Shown here in pieces: positions 37,161 through 46,515 of a stretch of 64,000 bases of DNA (positions within the stretch are counted from its first letter, which is position 1; each line of letters opens with the position of its first letter). A program made the position numbers and the translations under genes. This DNA is from JAEUHZ01 sp964552795. Lineage in GTDB: Bacteria > Planctomycetota > UBA1135 > GCA-002686595. The DNA lies in assembly GCA_964552795.1 (NCBI GenBank), contig CAZKIO010000001.1, positions 124,001-188,000 on the forward strand, given 5' to 3'. Under the pieces are notes generated by a model. It did no database searches, had not been told where the DNA came from, and saw only the letters and a program-made list of their open reading frames with translations.

Positions 37161-40058
37161 CTAGCTCCCAATTCGGCCGAATGGAAAGTCGGACTTGGCG
37201 AGGTTGAGGGCAAGAAGACTTGCCAGCAGCTTCTGCTCGACCGCCGGGTCCTTCACACCGAGCGCGGGATTGACGACGCCCTTCTTGTCTCGCAGCGGCT
37301 GCAGCCCTTCGGCCCACTCCTCTGGCCATCCATACGCGGCAAGGACGGCGAAATCGAGCTCAAAATGTGCGTGCTCGAGCCATGTAGGGCGCACGTTGTA
37401 GAGATTCGTGAGCGTACGACGCTTCAGCTCCGGGCCAGAAAGCGCCGGCTTCCCATCGCTGCCGACAGGATTCAGCCATCCGTCACGAAGGCGGACGAGG
37501 GTTGCAGCGGCACTGGCGATGCGTTCGCGAAGCCTCAAGGCGTCGTACTCGGCGGGAGATCCAATCCCACCAGCGAAAGGTGGAAAAGGAAACGTCTCGA
37601 AGCACGTCGTGGGAGTGTAACGGCATCCAGACTCGGCATCGCGAAGCTGTGTGCCCCTTCTCCTCGACCACTGTTCGTGGATCGCCGACTGGACGACTCC
37701 AAGGAAGTAGTCGTCGTCACGAGCAAACACAACGAGCTGGTGATCGGGAAGCACACTCCCGTCGAGCCAAACGAAAAGGCGGTGCTTCGCGACTGTGGGG
37801 GTTGCGGCAAAGCGAGAGAGCCTACCGACAGCGGCGCGCATGCTTGGGCACGGGCGCATATGCAGCCACCACTCGCTGCGTGAGGGCCGACCAGCGGCGC
37901 GTGCCGTCTTCACATGTTCCGCGACGTGCGCGAACGGCTGCTCGTATAGCGCAGCCTCCTCGAGGGACATGCCCTCGCCAAAGTCCACGATCCATTGGTC
38001 CTGAGGGCGCCGGACGACATCGATCGAGTTCATCCACGGACGTACAACGTCCGCGTTTCGTCGTCCATCAGGGTTAGGAGCCACCAGCCACGCGCGGGCG
38101 ACTTCGCCAGGAACGTCGAACGGACCTCCCTTCACATCGCCGATGAAGCCGATGCGAGTGTTCGACGCTAGCCGCACCGCCCCAACAAGACTCAAGCCAC
38201 CGGTCAGCTCTGGAGTGATCGCCGAGACGGCCTCGCCGTTGCAGAAGCGTGAGGTGTCCGTACCATCGTCGAAGCCGACCATCGACACATGGACCGCCGC
38301 GCCGTCGAGAATCCAAGTCTGGTCAGCAACCGCGAAAAAGATGTCGCCCGACATCTTGATGCGCTGAAGCACGCGGTTGTTCTCGCCGCCGCGAATCCCT
38401 TGCGTGGCGAGCAGTCCAGCGCGGCGGCATCGCCCCTCCTCGATCAAGGAGCGCGCCTTCTCAAGCCAGTAGCAGCACAGGTCCGAGAAGTTCGGGATCC
38501 GGTCGCCGTAGAGCGCGAACAGACTATCGACGTACTCGTCGCCGAGGCTTGCGCGCAGCTTCTTCGTACCGAGGAATGGCGGATTACCAACGATAAACTC
38601 GGCGTCGGGCCAAGTAGCTTCGATGGGCTCCTGTGGATTCGAGAGATCGAGTATCGCGTCTCGGCACTCGATACTATCAAGAGGCTGTAGCACCGGATCT
38701 GAGCGGTACCCGTAGCCATGGGCCAGCATCCACTGAATCTCACCGATCCAGATCGTCAACCGTGCAAGCTCGGCCGCGTAATCGTTGATCTCGATGCCAT
38801 GAACCACCTGTGGCCCGACGCGGGGCAGCCGGCCGGTAGTCCCGATTGATGCCAACGCCCAGACGATCGCGTCATGCTCGAGGTCTTTGAGTGCTTGGAG
38901 CGCGACGTACAGGAAGTTCCCCGAGCCGCACGCCGGATCGAGCACCTTGACTGTCGCGATCCGATCGAGGAACTCGTCCAGGATCTTGTCGGCCTTCTTG
39001 CGGGCTATCGCCGCGGCTGAGCCCTTCTTCGACTTCGGATCGAGTGCCTGGATCTTCGCGCGGACATCGTCGTACTCGCGGCGCAGCGGCTCGATCACGA
39101 CGGGCATGACGATCTGCTCGATCGACGCGCGGTCGGTGTAGTGAGCGCCGAGCGTGGCTCGACTATTCGGGTCAAGGCCGCGCTCGAATAGCGTCCCGAA
39201 GATGGCGGGCTCGATGTCTGACCAGTCCAACTTCGAGACCTGCCTGACCATCTCAATGTCCTCGCGGGCAAGGGGCAGGACGTCATCACCGTCGAACAAG
39301 CCGCCGTTGAACCATTCGATACGCTCCACACCGAACAGTCCGCCAGCCTTGGCCATCTTCCCGAACAGATCCCTCAGGCCGGCCGAGAAGTCTTCCGGTG
39401 ACTTGCCTGTACTTCCGGCGAGCCGCTCGATCAGCCCAGCCGGCAGGAGGGCAACATCCTGCGCAAACATGCAGAACAGGAGCTTGTTTAGGAAGTGCGC
39501 CACGCGGTGGGGGTCGTGTCCCCGATCACGCAGCGTCTTTGCGAGGGCGGCAAACCTCTCCGCGGCTTCGGCGGTGAGTTGCTCGCGTGTCGTCGTCGGC
39601 CTTAGGGCCTCGGGATTCGTCATGACTGCGCGCAGGACGCGCAGTGGTTCCTCAGGCTTCGCAGCCAGGTCCGCCAGTGTGAAGCGATGGATGCGCTTCG
39701 TCGTTCCGGTGAAGTTGGTATGAACCTCGAAGCGGTCAAGATCGCACACCACAAGCAGCGGCGGGTTCTCGAGCGCTTCGCGGTACTGAAGGAGCTGCTG
39801 GTAGGCGGCCTCGAGGTTCTTGCGCTTGCCCTTGTATTCCCAGGCGAAGTGGCCCTTCTTCCACACGTCGGCGAATCCTTCCCCTCCGCCGACCTTCTCG
39901 GCTCCCTTCTCAAAGGCGTACTCATGGCCCTTCGGATCAGCCTCGTTGGGCGTCGCGAGGCCAAGCATCCGACATAGGTCGATGAAGTGCTCCTGGGCTG
40001 CGGCGCGCTCGGTGCGCTCGCTCCCCGACCACTTCGCGGCGAACTCGGTGGGGTTCAC
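37161..40058 (-). CDS. MmeI-like fused restriction-modification enzyme (type IIL)
   Basis: 965 residues from GTG 40058. N-terminal nuclease: FADVWKKGHFAWEYKGKRK with D64, E74 and K76. The middle helical region leads to the N6-adenine methyltransferase with DPACGSG (374-380) and NPPF (492-495). The C-terminal ~400 residues hold the target-recognition region. One polypeptide thus cuts and methylates; specificity comes from the recognition domain and cannot be predicted by eye. All motifs are intact. Confidence 0.88.
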   Translation of the reverse strand: MNPTEFAAKWSGSERTERAAAQEHFIDLCRMLGLATPNEADPKGHEYAFEKGAEKVGGGEGFADVWKKGHFAWEYKGKRKNLEAAYQQLLQYREALENPPLLVVCDLDRFEVHTNFTGTTKRIHRFTLADLAAKPEEPLRVLRAVMTNPEALRPTTTREQLTAEAAERFAALAKTLRDRGHDPHRVAHFLNKLLFCMFAQDVALLPAGLIERLAGSTGKSPEDFSAGLRDLFGKMAKAGGLFGVERIEWFNGGLFDGDDVLPLAREDIEMVRQVSKLDWSDIEPAIFGTLFERGLDPNSRATLGAHYTDRASIEQIVMPVVIEPLRREYDDVRAKIQALDPKSKKGSAAAIARKKADKILDEFLDRIATVKVLDPACGSGNFLYVALQALKDLEHDAIVWALASIGTTGRLPRVGPQVVHGIEINDYAAELARLTIWIGEIQWMLAHGYGYRSDPVLQPLDSIECRDAILDLSNPQEPIEATWPDAEFIVGNPPFLGTKKLRASLGDEYVDSLFALYGDRIPNFSDLCCYWLEKARSLIEEGRCRRAGLLATQGIRGGENNRVLQRIKMSGDIFFAVADQTWILDGAAVHVSMVGFDDGTDTSRFCNGEAVSAITPELTGGLSLVGAVRLASNTRIGFIGDVKGGPFDVPGEVARAWLVAPNPDGRRNADVVRPWMNSIDVVRRPQDQWIVDFGEGMSLEEAALYEQPFAHVAEHVKTARAAGRPSRSEWWLHMRPCPSMRAAVGRLSRFAATPTVAKHRLFVWLDGSVLPDHQLVVFARDDDYFLGVVQSAIHEQWSRRRGTQLRDAESGCRYTPTTCFETFPFPPFAGGIGSPAEYDALRLRERIASAAATLVRLRDGWLNPVGSDGKPALSGPELKRRTLTNLYNVRPTWLEHAHFELDFAVLAAYGWPEEWAEGLQPLRDKKGVVNPALGVKDPAVEQKLLASLLALNLAKSDFPFGRIGS

Positions 40059-40298
40059 TGGTGGGCGGGATCCTACCTTGAGCGTCGAGACGATTCGGGG
40101 TCGAAGCTTCGCGGGGATCGACTTCCGTGAGGCGAGCAGCGAGCCTCGGAAGCCGGCCAGGGCTGGAACCGGTCACCGAACGTGACCCCCCGATTCGGGC
40201 ACGGAGCGTGACCCCCACCCTGCCCGCCTCAGCCCGGCGCTGAGGGCGCTAGGCGAGACCAAGGATCGACCGCGTGGTCGCGCGACCCGCGCTGCGCG
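40059..40298. other. Intergenic DNA with duplicated GTGACCCCC words
   Basis: Part of the 865-base gap upstream of the MmeI-like gene. It contains 'aacgtgacccccc' and 'agcgtgaccccca' separated by a short spacer (about 40178-40216), resembling the multi-repeat ends of some insertion sequences. No transposase gene is attached, so this may be an insertion-sequence scar. Confidence 0.35.
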
Positions 40299-40835
40299 GT
40301 GGCGGCCGGCGGGCTCATCGCGCGGCTCCGGTGGGGGATCGAGCCGGAGGAGGCTGTCACCGGCTGCATGCGGCGCAAGGGTGTCGAGCCCGCCGGGAAG
40401 GCGATCGAGGCATTCGGGGTCACCAAGTTGCTGGCGGCTTGGGCGCGGGACGGGCGGGCGCGCGTGGGGGCTGGCGCGATCAGGGCGCGGCTGAGACGGG
40501 CGTGGCGGGCGGGGGAGGCGATCGCGAGGGGGGCGTTCCGGGAGCGCCGAACGGCGCGGCGGTGGTCCGGGAAGGGCGCCTTCGCGCGACCGCTGGGGGG
40601 CCGGCCACGTTGGGTGATCGCTGCCGGCATCGCGGGGCAAGGTGAACGAGCTCCGGCGAGAGGGAATGACTCCACTGCGCGATCCGTGGTCAGTCTGTTT
40701 CCACGCCTGCGTGCGCCAGATCTCGACGGTCGCCGCGTCCTCCATAAGGGCCGTGGCCTTGACAGATCGCTGGATCCGCCTGCCTCGATACGAGCCCAAG
40801 ACAACCTGAGGGGAGCGTTCTCCGCGGTGGCGTAG
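40299..40835 (+). pseudogene. Fragment coding for a phage-type helix-turn-helix unit (copy A)
   Basis: The open frame from GTG 40299 gives, in its first ~90 residues, 'GIEPEEAVT' and 'AIEAFGVTKLLAAWARDGRARVGAGAIRARL'. This matches the phage helix-turn-helix units that read '...AFGETKSLAEWARD...GWSPEEALTTP'. The last half is low-complexity Arg/Ala. DNA 40344-40543 aligns without gaps to 46129-46328. It probably is a decayed regulator; coding status is uncertain. Confidence 0.4.
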
Positions 40836-40923
40836 ATGCAGTGGCGCGGCCTGGGCAGTACAGTCGCTTGGCGGGCCTGCGGGCTGCAAGATGGGTCAGC
40901 GGCGCCCGAAGGGAATTCTGCGC

Positions 40924-41475
40924 ATGGCCGAGAGCACCAAGCAACTGACCGTTGAGAACTGGCTCGAGCGAGACCCGGCAGTCAATCTCTTCGTGACGAT
41001 CTCACGCGTGGATGGATCGCTCGGCCAAAGGTCGGCCAACGATCGCGTGGCACAAGTCCTCGCCATCAAGCTGCTTGCCGACGTGCCCGAGGACGTACGC
41101 GCGATCTTCGACGCGGGGCGAGCCGCGATGGTCTACGGTCACTTCTACTACCCGCTGTTCGCGTTGGGGTCCGGGCACGTATTCGGCGCGCTCGACGCTG
41201 CGCTAAGGCATCGTTGCGAAGTCGCGGGGGTGCCGAGCCCACCGGACACCATGGCCAAGCGGATTGTCTGGCTGCACGAGCGCGGGTTCATCACGCAGAG
41301 CCTACGTGTTCGGCTCGACCTGGACAGGCAGATGCGAAACGAACTGGCGCACCCGCGCTTTCAGACCATCGCTCCGCCCGGCTTCGCGTGCACGATACTG
41401 CGCAGGGTCGCGGAGGACATCAGCGCGCTCTACACGCCGGAGAGCCAGGGGGAACCATGTGCAGACCGAGGATGA
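40924..41475 (+). CDS. HEPN-like hypothetical protein
   Basis: 183 residues, mostly helical. Near the C-terminus is RQMRNELAHPRF, an R-x4-H motif like the active site of HEPN ribonucleases. The N-terminal half (VPEDVRAIFDAGRAAMVYGHFYYPLFALGSGH) is helical with no family match. HEPN proteins often are RNase toxins or defence effectors. No clear minimal nucleotidyltransferase antidote is adjacent. An earlier in-frame ATG at 40891 is possible. Confidence 0.5.
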   Translation: MAESTKQLTVENWLERDPAVNLFVTISRVDGSLGQRSANDRVAQVLAIKLLADVPEDVRAIFDAGRAAMVYGHFYYPLFALGSGHVFGALDAALRHRCEVAGVPSPPDTMAKRIVWLHERGFITQSLRVRLDLDRQMRNELAHPRFQTIAPPGFACTILRRVAEDISALYTPESQGEPCADRG

Positions 41476-41626
41476 CGGCGTCGAGGCCCTTGCCGGGCAC
41501 TCCCGCGTGGCATGTCCGACTTGCAGCGGGGTGATCAGTGCCGCGAGCAGCGCCATGTCCGCGCTCGCGGGACTGTTGCATTTCACGCCTCCTCGATGGC
41601 TGGTGGCGCACTCAAGAGTCTCTAAG

Positions 41627-42001
41627 TCACCTACTGCGAGCAGGTCGCCGAGTCGCGCGATCGCCGCACTCCCGGTCTATGGCCGCGAGTACACGCGCGG
41701 TCCGGGCGATCACCTGGAAGCCGTTCCGGTTGTAGTCGTGGATCCAGATCGAAGTCTCGTTCCCGCGAGGCTCGATCTCGATCCTCCGAGCCTTGTATGG
41801 CAGGAGGCTTCGCCGTTCGAGCCGCCGACCCTCGGCCACCGCACGACGGAAGAGACCGATAGGCACGCAGATCGGCGGGCCGTGAGTGCCCGTTTGGTAT
41901 ATGCCTCGGAGGCGAAGCCCTTGCGGCGTTAGCCAGAGGTCGATGCCACGCGGATCACCGTCGAAGCTCCGTGCGTCGCGAATTCGCTGCATGGCGGCCA
42001 T
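41627..42001 (-). CDS. Hypothetical protein (module A, second gene)
   Basis: 124 residues; protein-like alternation of strands (GIDLWLTPQGLRLRGIYQTG, RIEIEPRGNETSIWIHDYN). No domain recognised. It follows the small gene at 42036-42167, in the same order as the pair at 45046/44609, although the two larger proteins are not clearly similar. It may be part of a small toxin-antitoxin-like module. Confidence 0.45.
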   Translation of the reverse strand: MAAMQRIRDARSFDGDPRGIDLWLTPQGLRLRGIYQTGTHGPPICVPIGLFRRAVAEGRRLERRSLLPYKARRIEIEPRGNETSIWIHDYNRNGFQVIARTARVLAAIDRECGDRATRRPARSR

Positions 42002-42035
42002 CCTATGCGGTCGTAGCGCGACATGAAGCGGGGAA

Positions 42036-42167
42036 TCAGCTCCGCGGAAGGCCGCGTCCACGCAGGAGGGTGATCATGATCACCGCGTACTGTCCCAGCG
42101 CGGCGATCGCGCGTCGCTCGCGCTCGCACTCCCAAGTGGGCCGGACGGAATCGGGTACGGCGACCAC
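42036..42167 (-). CDS. 43-residue protein (module A, first gene)
   Basis: GTG start; VVAVPDSVRPTWECERERR opening, followed by a short helix. It is clearly related to the 44-residue protein at 45046-45180 (VVAFPDPIRDAWERDRERRE). Two related small genes, each in front of a 120-150-residue gene, support real coding despite the short length. Confidence 0.45.
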   Translation of the reverse strand: MVAVPDSVRPTWECERERRAIAALGQYAVIMITLLRGRGLPRS

Positions 42168-43392
42168 GCTGCCAGCATAGCGACCGGCGGTGAGGACGTG
42201 ACGCCACCCCGCCGGCCGGGGCTCCACGCGCGCCCGAGCACTCTGCTTCCCCAGTTCGTCCACCGGCGCGGGGCCTGGACCGCCGACGCGATCCGGGCCA
42301 CGATCCGGCCGTGCGAGTCCCCTGCTGCCCGCCGCGCTAACGCCGGCCCAGAGCGGGTTGGCACTTTGGCCTCGCTTGGGTCACCCGTCGCAGTTCGTCC
42401 TGCCGGAGTGCCCGGATGTGCCTCAGAGCGAAGTGCACCCCGCCCAGTGGGCCGGGCGGGGTGCAGTCCGAGTTGGGGACGCTCCCCGAGGACGCGTATC
42501 GCGGCACACGCTGAACCGCCGTGAGGTGCGTCTCTCGAGGCGCCTCCTTCCCGAGGCCGAGCGGTTCATCGGCGGTTTCCGCGTCCGACCTGAGGATTGA
42601 CCCTCAGGAGGCTTGATGGACTTCGGAATACACCCCCGGATCCGGACTGACCTGCCAACCATCACGAGGCCCCTGAACCAGCCTGGACCACGGTCTGCGA
42701 CGAGGGAGGCCGGCCCAGCGGGCCTGAGCCGAGTGCGACCTTGGCCGACCGCGTACCCGGTCATGGGTTAGGCTTCCGGAGCACACGCTGGCCGCCAGGG
42801 CGCCTGAACGGAGTCCTGCGTGGTCGATCCTGACGAGTCCAACGGTTACCCCCGGCGGTCGCGCTGCGACTGCGACACTGGCCAAGAGCCGGCAGCACCG
42901 CGGGCCGGCGATCCCCGGTCTGAGCGCGGCGCACTCGATCGTGTCCTGAAACATCTTGAGCGGCTCCGCTGGGCGGACCTACTGGGCCGCTTGGTTGACC
43001 TCTTCAGATAGGAGCCTGGCTGGCTCCGTCCCGCGCACTCCGCGAGGCCGAGTCTGCCGTGACGTCGGAACGCGATCACCGCGCATCGGAAGCTGGCCAG
43101 GAAGCACGGGCGGAGCTGCCCGAACCCAAAACGCCGGTACCCCCGGAGCCCCTGGGCGCGCGCCAGGCGTCAAGGCTCGGCCGGTCGGAGCCACTTCCGG
43201 TTCGGCCAAGCGGAGCCACCCCCGGGGCTGATCAGGGCTCGCTGCGATGGCACTCCGAGCGGAGAAGAGCCGCCGACCTGGTGGTCAGGAGCCCTTCTCC
43301 CTCGGTCACAGCGGGGCCGTGCCCGCAGCGTCTTGCGCGGCGTGTTCTTCCCGGCAGACGCTCATGCTGCCGGGGTCGGCGGCAACGAGTCT
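42168..43392. other. Long stretch without a confident gene
   Basis: About 1.2 kb. Several open frames exist on both strands but look like high-GC shadows. The least unlikely is a 63-residue frame at 42820-43011 (plus strand, GTG) with an acidic start and a helical end. A strong inverted repeat lies at 42434-42465. Confidence 0.35.
42434..42465. terminator. 12-bp perfect inverted repeat
   Basis: TGCACCCCGCCC (42434-42445) pairs with GGGCGGGGTGCA (42454-42465) around 8 bases. Very stable, without a T-run. Could stop transcription from either side or be a binding site. Confidence 0.4.
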
Positions 43393-43539
43393 CTAGTCGT
43401 CGTCGTCATCGTCGTCGTGCTTCCCGCCCGGCGGGGCGTTGTCCCGGCCGCCGCCTGAGGAGCTGCCCGTCGTGCTCGGCCAGCCGGCGCTGTTGCCCGA
43501 CCCGTCCTTGCCACCTCCGCCACCTGAATTCCTGGACAT
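43393..43539 (-). CDS. Gly/Ser-rich small protein with an Asp tail
   Basis: 48 residues: a SRNSGGGGGKDGSGNSAGW start, WPSTTG, GGGRDNAPPGGK, then a run of seven Asp. Small Gly-rich proteins with NAGWPSTTG-like cores recur in mobile elements, as far as I remember; their function is unknown. The composition is unlike the neighbouring shadow frames. Confidence 0.4.
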   Translation of the reverse strand: MSRNSGGGGGKDGSGNSAGWPSTTGSSSGGGRDNAPPGGKHDDDDDDD

Positions 43540-43965
43540 CTCGTTGACTCGCTTCTCGAAGCTGGGAATCCCTCGGATGGGTGAGGACCGCTTCGATGCG
43601 GACACTACGAGCCCTCCAGCCCTGCAATGCACGTCGCCGGGTATGACCTGAGTGAGGGCGTTCGGCTGGGAGTGCGCCGTAGCCTGCCTCTCCAGCCGCC
43701 GTCGGGTAGAGGCCGACCCATGCGAGCGGAGCGGCGCCCGGGAATCACGGGAGCCGTGTCGGGCCGGTGGGGGGGCTCTGCCCCCCCCTTTGTAGGCGCC
43801 GGCAAGTCAGGGGGCGTGCTTGCCCGAACTGCGGATGGCCTGGATAGCACGCGCCGTGACACACAGAAATGCCGTCCATGGATGCTCGCTAGAGTGGCAC
43901 GCGTTCGTTCATTGCGGTGGAAGCCACCGGGCACGCCAATGGCGTTCCCGCTGTGGCGCGGCCTG
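43540..43965. other. Non-coding stretch with repeat and G/C hairpin
   Basis: Contains about 52 bases (43722-43773) similar to 53946-53998 and, directly after, the hairpin GGGGGGGC/GCCCCCCC at 43769-43787. No gene-like frame was accepted. Confidence 0.4.
43769..43787 (+). terminator. 8-bp G/C hairpin with triloop
   Basis: Eight G/C pairs closed by TCT and followed by CTTTGT. The most terminator-like hairpin of this region, although only three T follow. Confidence 0.45.
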
Positions 43966-44511
43966 CTACTTGATCCCGATTCGAATGGCCTCAAACCGCT
44001 CCGAGTGTGCAGTCATTTGATCCTTGTACGGCGGATGAGTTGAAATGCCGCCACTTCGCTCTGCAATCTCATGGATCGCCACCACTAGCTCTTGAAGCGC
44101 AGCATCAAGGCCATTCGATATTGCCATCTGATACCGGCCGTGTTCGTTGATGATTGAGGTCAACCTAACAACCTCTGGAGCGATGTTGATCCGCTCGATT
44201 TGGGCCGATCCTGCCTTGGCTGCGCCTTGCTCCAGAGCTTGCATATGCCGCGTCTTGTCAGCTTCAAGATCCGTTCTCGCACGGCTGACCCTTGTGGTGA
44301 GTTCCTCAACTTCGCTGCGTGTCGTACGGAGACTGGTCCAGATGCTTGCGCCGGTCACCCCGAAGACGACTGCGGCAATAACGGCTACGCCAACGTACTT
44401 CTCTATCTTCGCCTTGAAGCGTTCATGTTTGCCCTTGGACGCGCTCAGCTCATCGGTGAGCAACTTGAGGGCGCTCTCTAGAGATGCGATCTGTTCTTCT
44501 GTCGTCGCCAT
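43966..44511 (-). CDS. Membrane protein with coiled coils
   Basis: 181 residues from ATG 44511. A first coiled coil (IASLESALKLLTDELSASK), a single membrane helix at ~43-62 (VGVAVIAAVVFGVTGASIW), then a second coiled coil (RSEVEELTTRVSRARTDLEADK) and a helical end. Lower GC than its surroundings by eye. It may form oligomers at the membrane. No family recognised. Confidence 0.6.
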   Translation of the reverse strand: MATTEEQIASLESALKLLTDELSASKGKHERFKAKIEKYVGVAVIAAVVFGVTGASIWTSLRTTRSEVEELTTRVSRARTDLEADKTRHMQALEQGAAKAGSAQIERINIAPEVVRLTSIINEHGRYQMAISNGLDAALQELVVAIHEIAERSGGISTHPPYKDQMTAHSERFEAIRIGIK

Positions 44512-44608
44512 GAGGGTCACGTTGTGAGTTGGGGATTCGGGGGAGGCCGGCCCATCCATGAACATGTGCTCAAGGGGGCGGAGGCTCGATCAGCTAAAGC
44601 CGAGCAAT

Positions 44609-45049
44609 CTACACCTTGTCATGTCGCGCGGTGCGCAGGCGAGCATACTCGGCCGGACTCTGGCTGCAAGCCTGCCCGATGCGCGTGGCGACGTCGTAGG
44701 CCCACACTTCCCCGAGGCCGATCGTGCGCCGTGCGACACCGGCGACGAGCTCGTGCAACTCGCGGAACGACGCTGCGCGCTGAAGGTCGAGGCGCGCGAG
44801 CCTCATGGCTCCTCTATCGAGTGCCGCCTGCGGAATGCGGCGCTGGTGGGGATGGCGCTTTCCCTCGTCGTCTGTGATCGACAGGGCGGCGACGCGGACG
44901 GCCTGAGTGATCGGCATCCGCGCGTACCAGCGTGACTCGGTGCGATGGCGCGAGCCGTACTCGCAGAGGTAGTCGGTGACCAGGGAGCGCAGCGATCCCC
45001 CGCGAGGCGCGGTGCCGCAGGGCGAGGGTGATCGACGCCGGCGACTCAC
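44609..45049 (-). CDS. Hypothetical protein (module B, second gene)
   Basis: 146 residues from GTG 45049, whose GTGA overlaps the stop of the small gene 45046-45180. The sequence (SLVTDYLCEYGSRHRTESRW, ITQAVRVAALSITDD, GLGEVWAYDVATRIGQ) is protein-like and helical. The stop/start overlap argues for a coupled pair. Function unknown; a toxin-antitoxin pair is one guess. Confidence 0.5.
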   Translation of the reverse strand: MSRRRRSPSPCGTAPRGGSLRSLVTDYLCEYGSRHRTESRWYARMPITQAVRVAALSITDDEGKRHPHQRRIPQAALDRGAMRLARLDLQRAASFRELHELVAGVARRTIGLGEVWAYDVATRIGQACSQSPAEYARLRTARHDKV

Positions 45050-45180
45050 TGTCTCGCATCCGTGCCCGCCGGACCGAGCAGCGCGAGCAGCAACGCGGCG
45101 AACCGCTCCAGATCCGCGATCTCTCGCCGCTCACGGTCACGCTCCCAGGCGTCGCGAATGGGGTCGGGGAAGGCAACCAC
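45046..45180 (-). CDS. 44-residue protein (module B, first gene)
   Basis: GTG start; VVAFPDPIRDAWERDRERRE followed by IADLERFAALLLALLG, an amphipathic helix. Related to the protein at 42036. It ends in a 4-base overlap with the next gene. Confidence 0.45.
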   Translation of the reverse strand: MVAFPDPIRDAWERDRERREIADLERFAALLLALLGPAGTDARQ

Positions 45181-45610
45181 GTCGCCAGCCTACCGCCCTG
45201 CCCGCTGGCGCGCCGCCCGGCCCCCTGCCACGATCCTGCCGTGCGCATCCCGCCCCCCAAGCCCCGCATCGACCTCCGTGCCGCACGCCGCGCGCTGGCT
45301 CGGGGCGAGACTGTGGCGGCCTTCGCGCGCCATACACCGCCTCGCCCAAGGCGCGTTGTGCTAGGTCGGTCCGGTGGCGCCCGCCGTTCCCAGGCTGGAC
45401 GGGGGCCATCGTGGTTCGCCTGCATGTCGACCAAGCCTCTCCGCGTCCCGCTCATCGACGCGTCGTTCGACAGCACCGCGCTCCCCTGGTCGCCATGCGG
45501 CCCCTCGGCCCGACAAGCGCCTCTGCTTCCTTCCCGGTGCCGACTTCGCTCGCCGGGTCGGCGTGGCTCCAGCACCTAGTATGCTCCCAGCCTAGAGGAG
45601 GAGTCGGAAC
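45181..45610. other. Non-coding stretch between divergent genes
   Basis: About 430 bases. A frame from GTG 45241 has a helix-turn-helix-like start (DLRAARRALARGETVAAFARH) but soon loses protein character. The promoter and the AGGAGG site (45596-45601) of the gene at 45611 lie at its end. Confidence 0.35.
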
Positions 45611-46066
45611 TTGTCGGACAAGCAGGGTGATCGTGTGACGGCTCGTGAAATCTGCCAGAGGCTGGCTCTCTTCCTCAATCCCGATGTACTGAAAGCGCAA
45701 CCGGGTGTAGTTACGACATCCAAGGATCCCGCACTCGACGCGAAGGGCGAGTCGCGCTACTTCGTCTGTCTCTCCATCCAGGGCGATGTCGTCCGACTGA
45801 CGCCGGTTGGGACGCAAGATCCACAGGCAACGCGCCTTGAGATCAGCAGGGCCGAACGGATCGGACACTCGGGTTGGAAGTCCAAGCCCTGCTACCTCAT
45901 TCACGCAGAGCAGGTTTGGACTGCATCGAAGGCAGCGATCATCGCGGCCAACAGCGGGGAACTCTCTACGGCCAACAAGCGGAACTACATCACACTCGCC
46001 GCGCTCGCCCGAATCGAGAACGCAATCCTGGCCTCCGAAGCAAGCAAGAAACCCCAGGCCGACTGA
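45611..46066 (+). CDS. Hypothetical protein
   Basis: 151 residues from TTG 45611, chosen because AGGAGGAG lies ~8 bases upstream. The middle (RYFVCLSIQGDVVRLTPVG, then SGWKSKPCYLIHAEQVW) has a strand pattern faintly like PemK/MazF toxins, but this is weak. The C-terminal end is helical. No antidote gene is next to it. Confidence 0.55.
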   Translation: MSDKQGDRVTAREICQRLALFLNPDVLKAQPGVVTTSKDPALDAKGESRYFVCLSIQGDVVRLTPVGTQDPQATRLEISRAERIGHSGWKSKPCYLIHAEQVWTASKAAIIAANSGELSTANKRNYITLAALARIENAILASEASKKPQAD

Positions 46067-46095
46067 CCCGCCAATACAAGACCGTAGAGCTTGTT

Positions 46096-46377
46096 GGCGA
46101 CTTCGATTCAAGGTGCGCTGGGGTCGCCCCGGAGGAGGCGCTCACCGGCCGCATGCGGCGCGAGAGTGTCGAGCCGGCCGGGAAGGCGATCGAGGCGTTC
46201 GGGGTCACGAAGTCACTGGCGGCTTGGGCGCTGGATCGGCGGACGCGCGTCGGAGCGGGAGCGATCCGGGCAAGGCTGGCGGCTGGGTGGTCGGCGGAGG
46301 AGGCGATCGCGACGCCGGCGTTCAGGGACGCGGTTGGACCTCGGCGTGGGCGTGGGTCCGCCCAACGGCGGCGGTAG
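46096..46377 (+). pseudogene. Fragment coding for a phage-type helix-turn-helix unit (copy B)
   Basis: A frame without a start codon gives 'GVAPEEALTG', 'AIEAFGVTKSLAAWALDRRT' and 'AGWSAEEAIATPAF'. DNA 46129-46328 aligns without gaps to 40344-40543. A remnant of a phage-type regulator; it starts only 30 bases after the stop of the preceding gene. Confidence 0.45.
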
Positions 46378-46515
46378 CGGGCGGCTGCTCCGCATCAATA
46401 CCCGCGTGCTGCCTTGCCGCGCCCAAGGCCGGCTGGGCGCTGGGTGTTCGTGGCGGTGAGCCGCCGTCGAGTCGACCAGCAACAAGCACAGGGTTCGTGC
46501 TCGCTTCATCTGGCA

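Noticed and set aside
43393..43420. Short tandem GTC/GTCAT repeat as a microsatellite
   Set aside because: It is the coding sequence of the Asp tail of the small protein on the minus strand.
43059..43547. A 162-codon plus-strand frame
   Set aside because: The first third is faintly protein-like, the rest is Arg/Pro/Ser low-complexity and antisense to the Gly-rich small protein.
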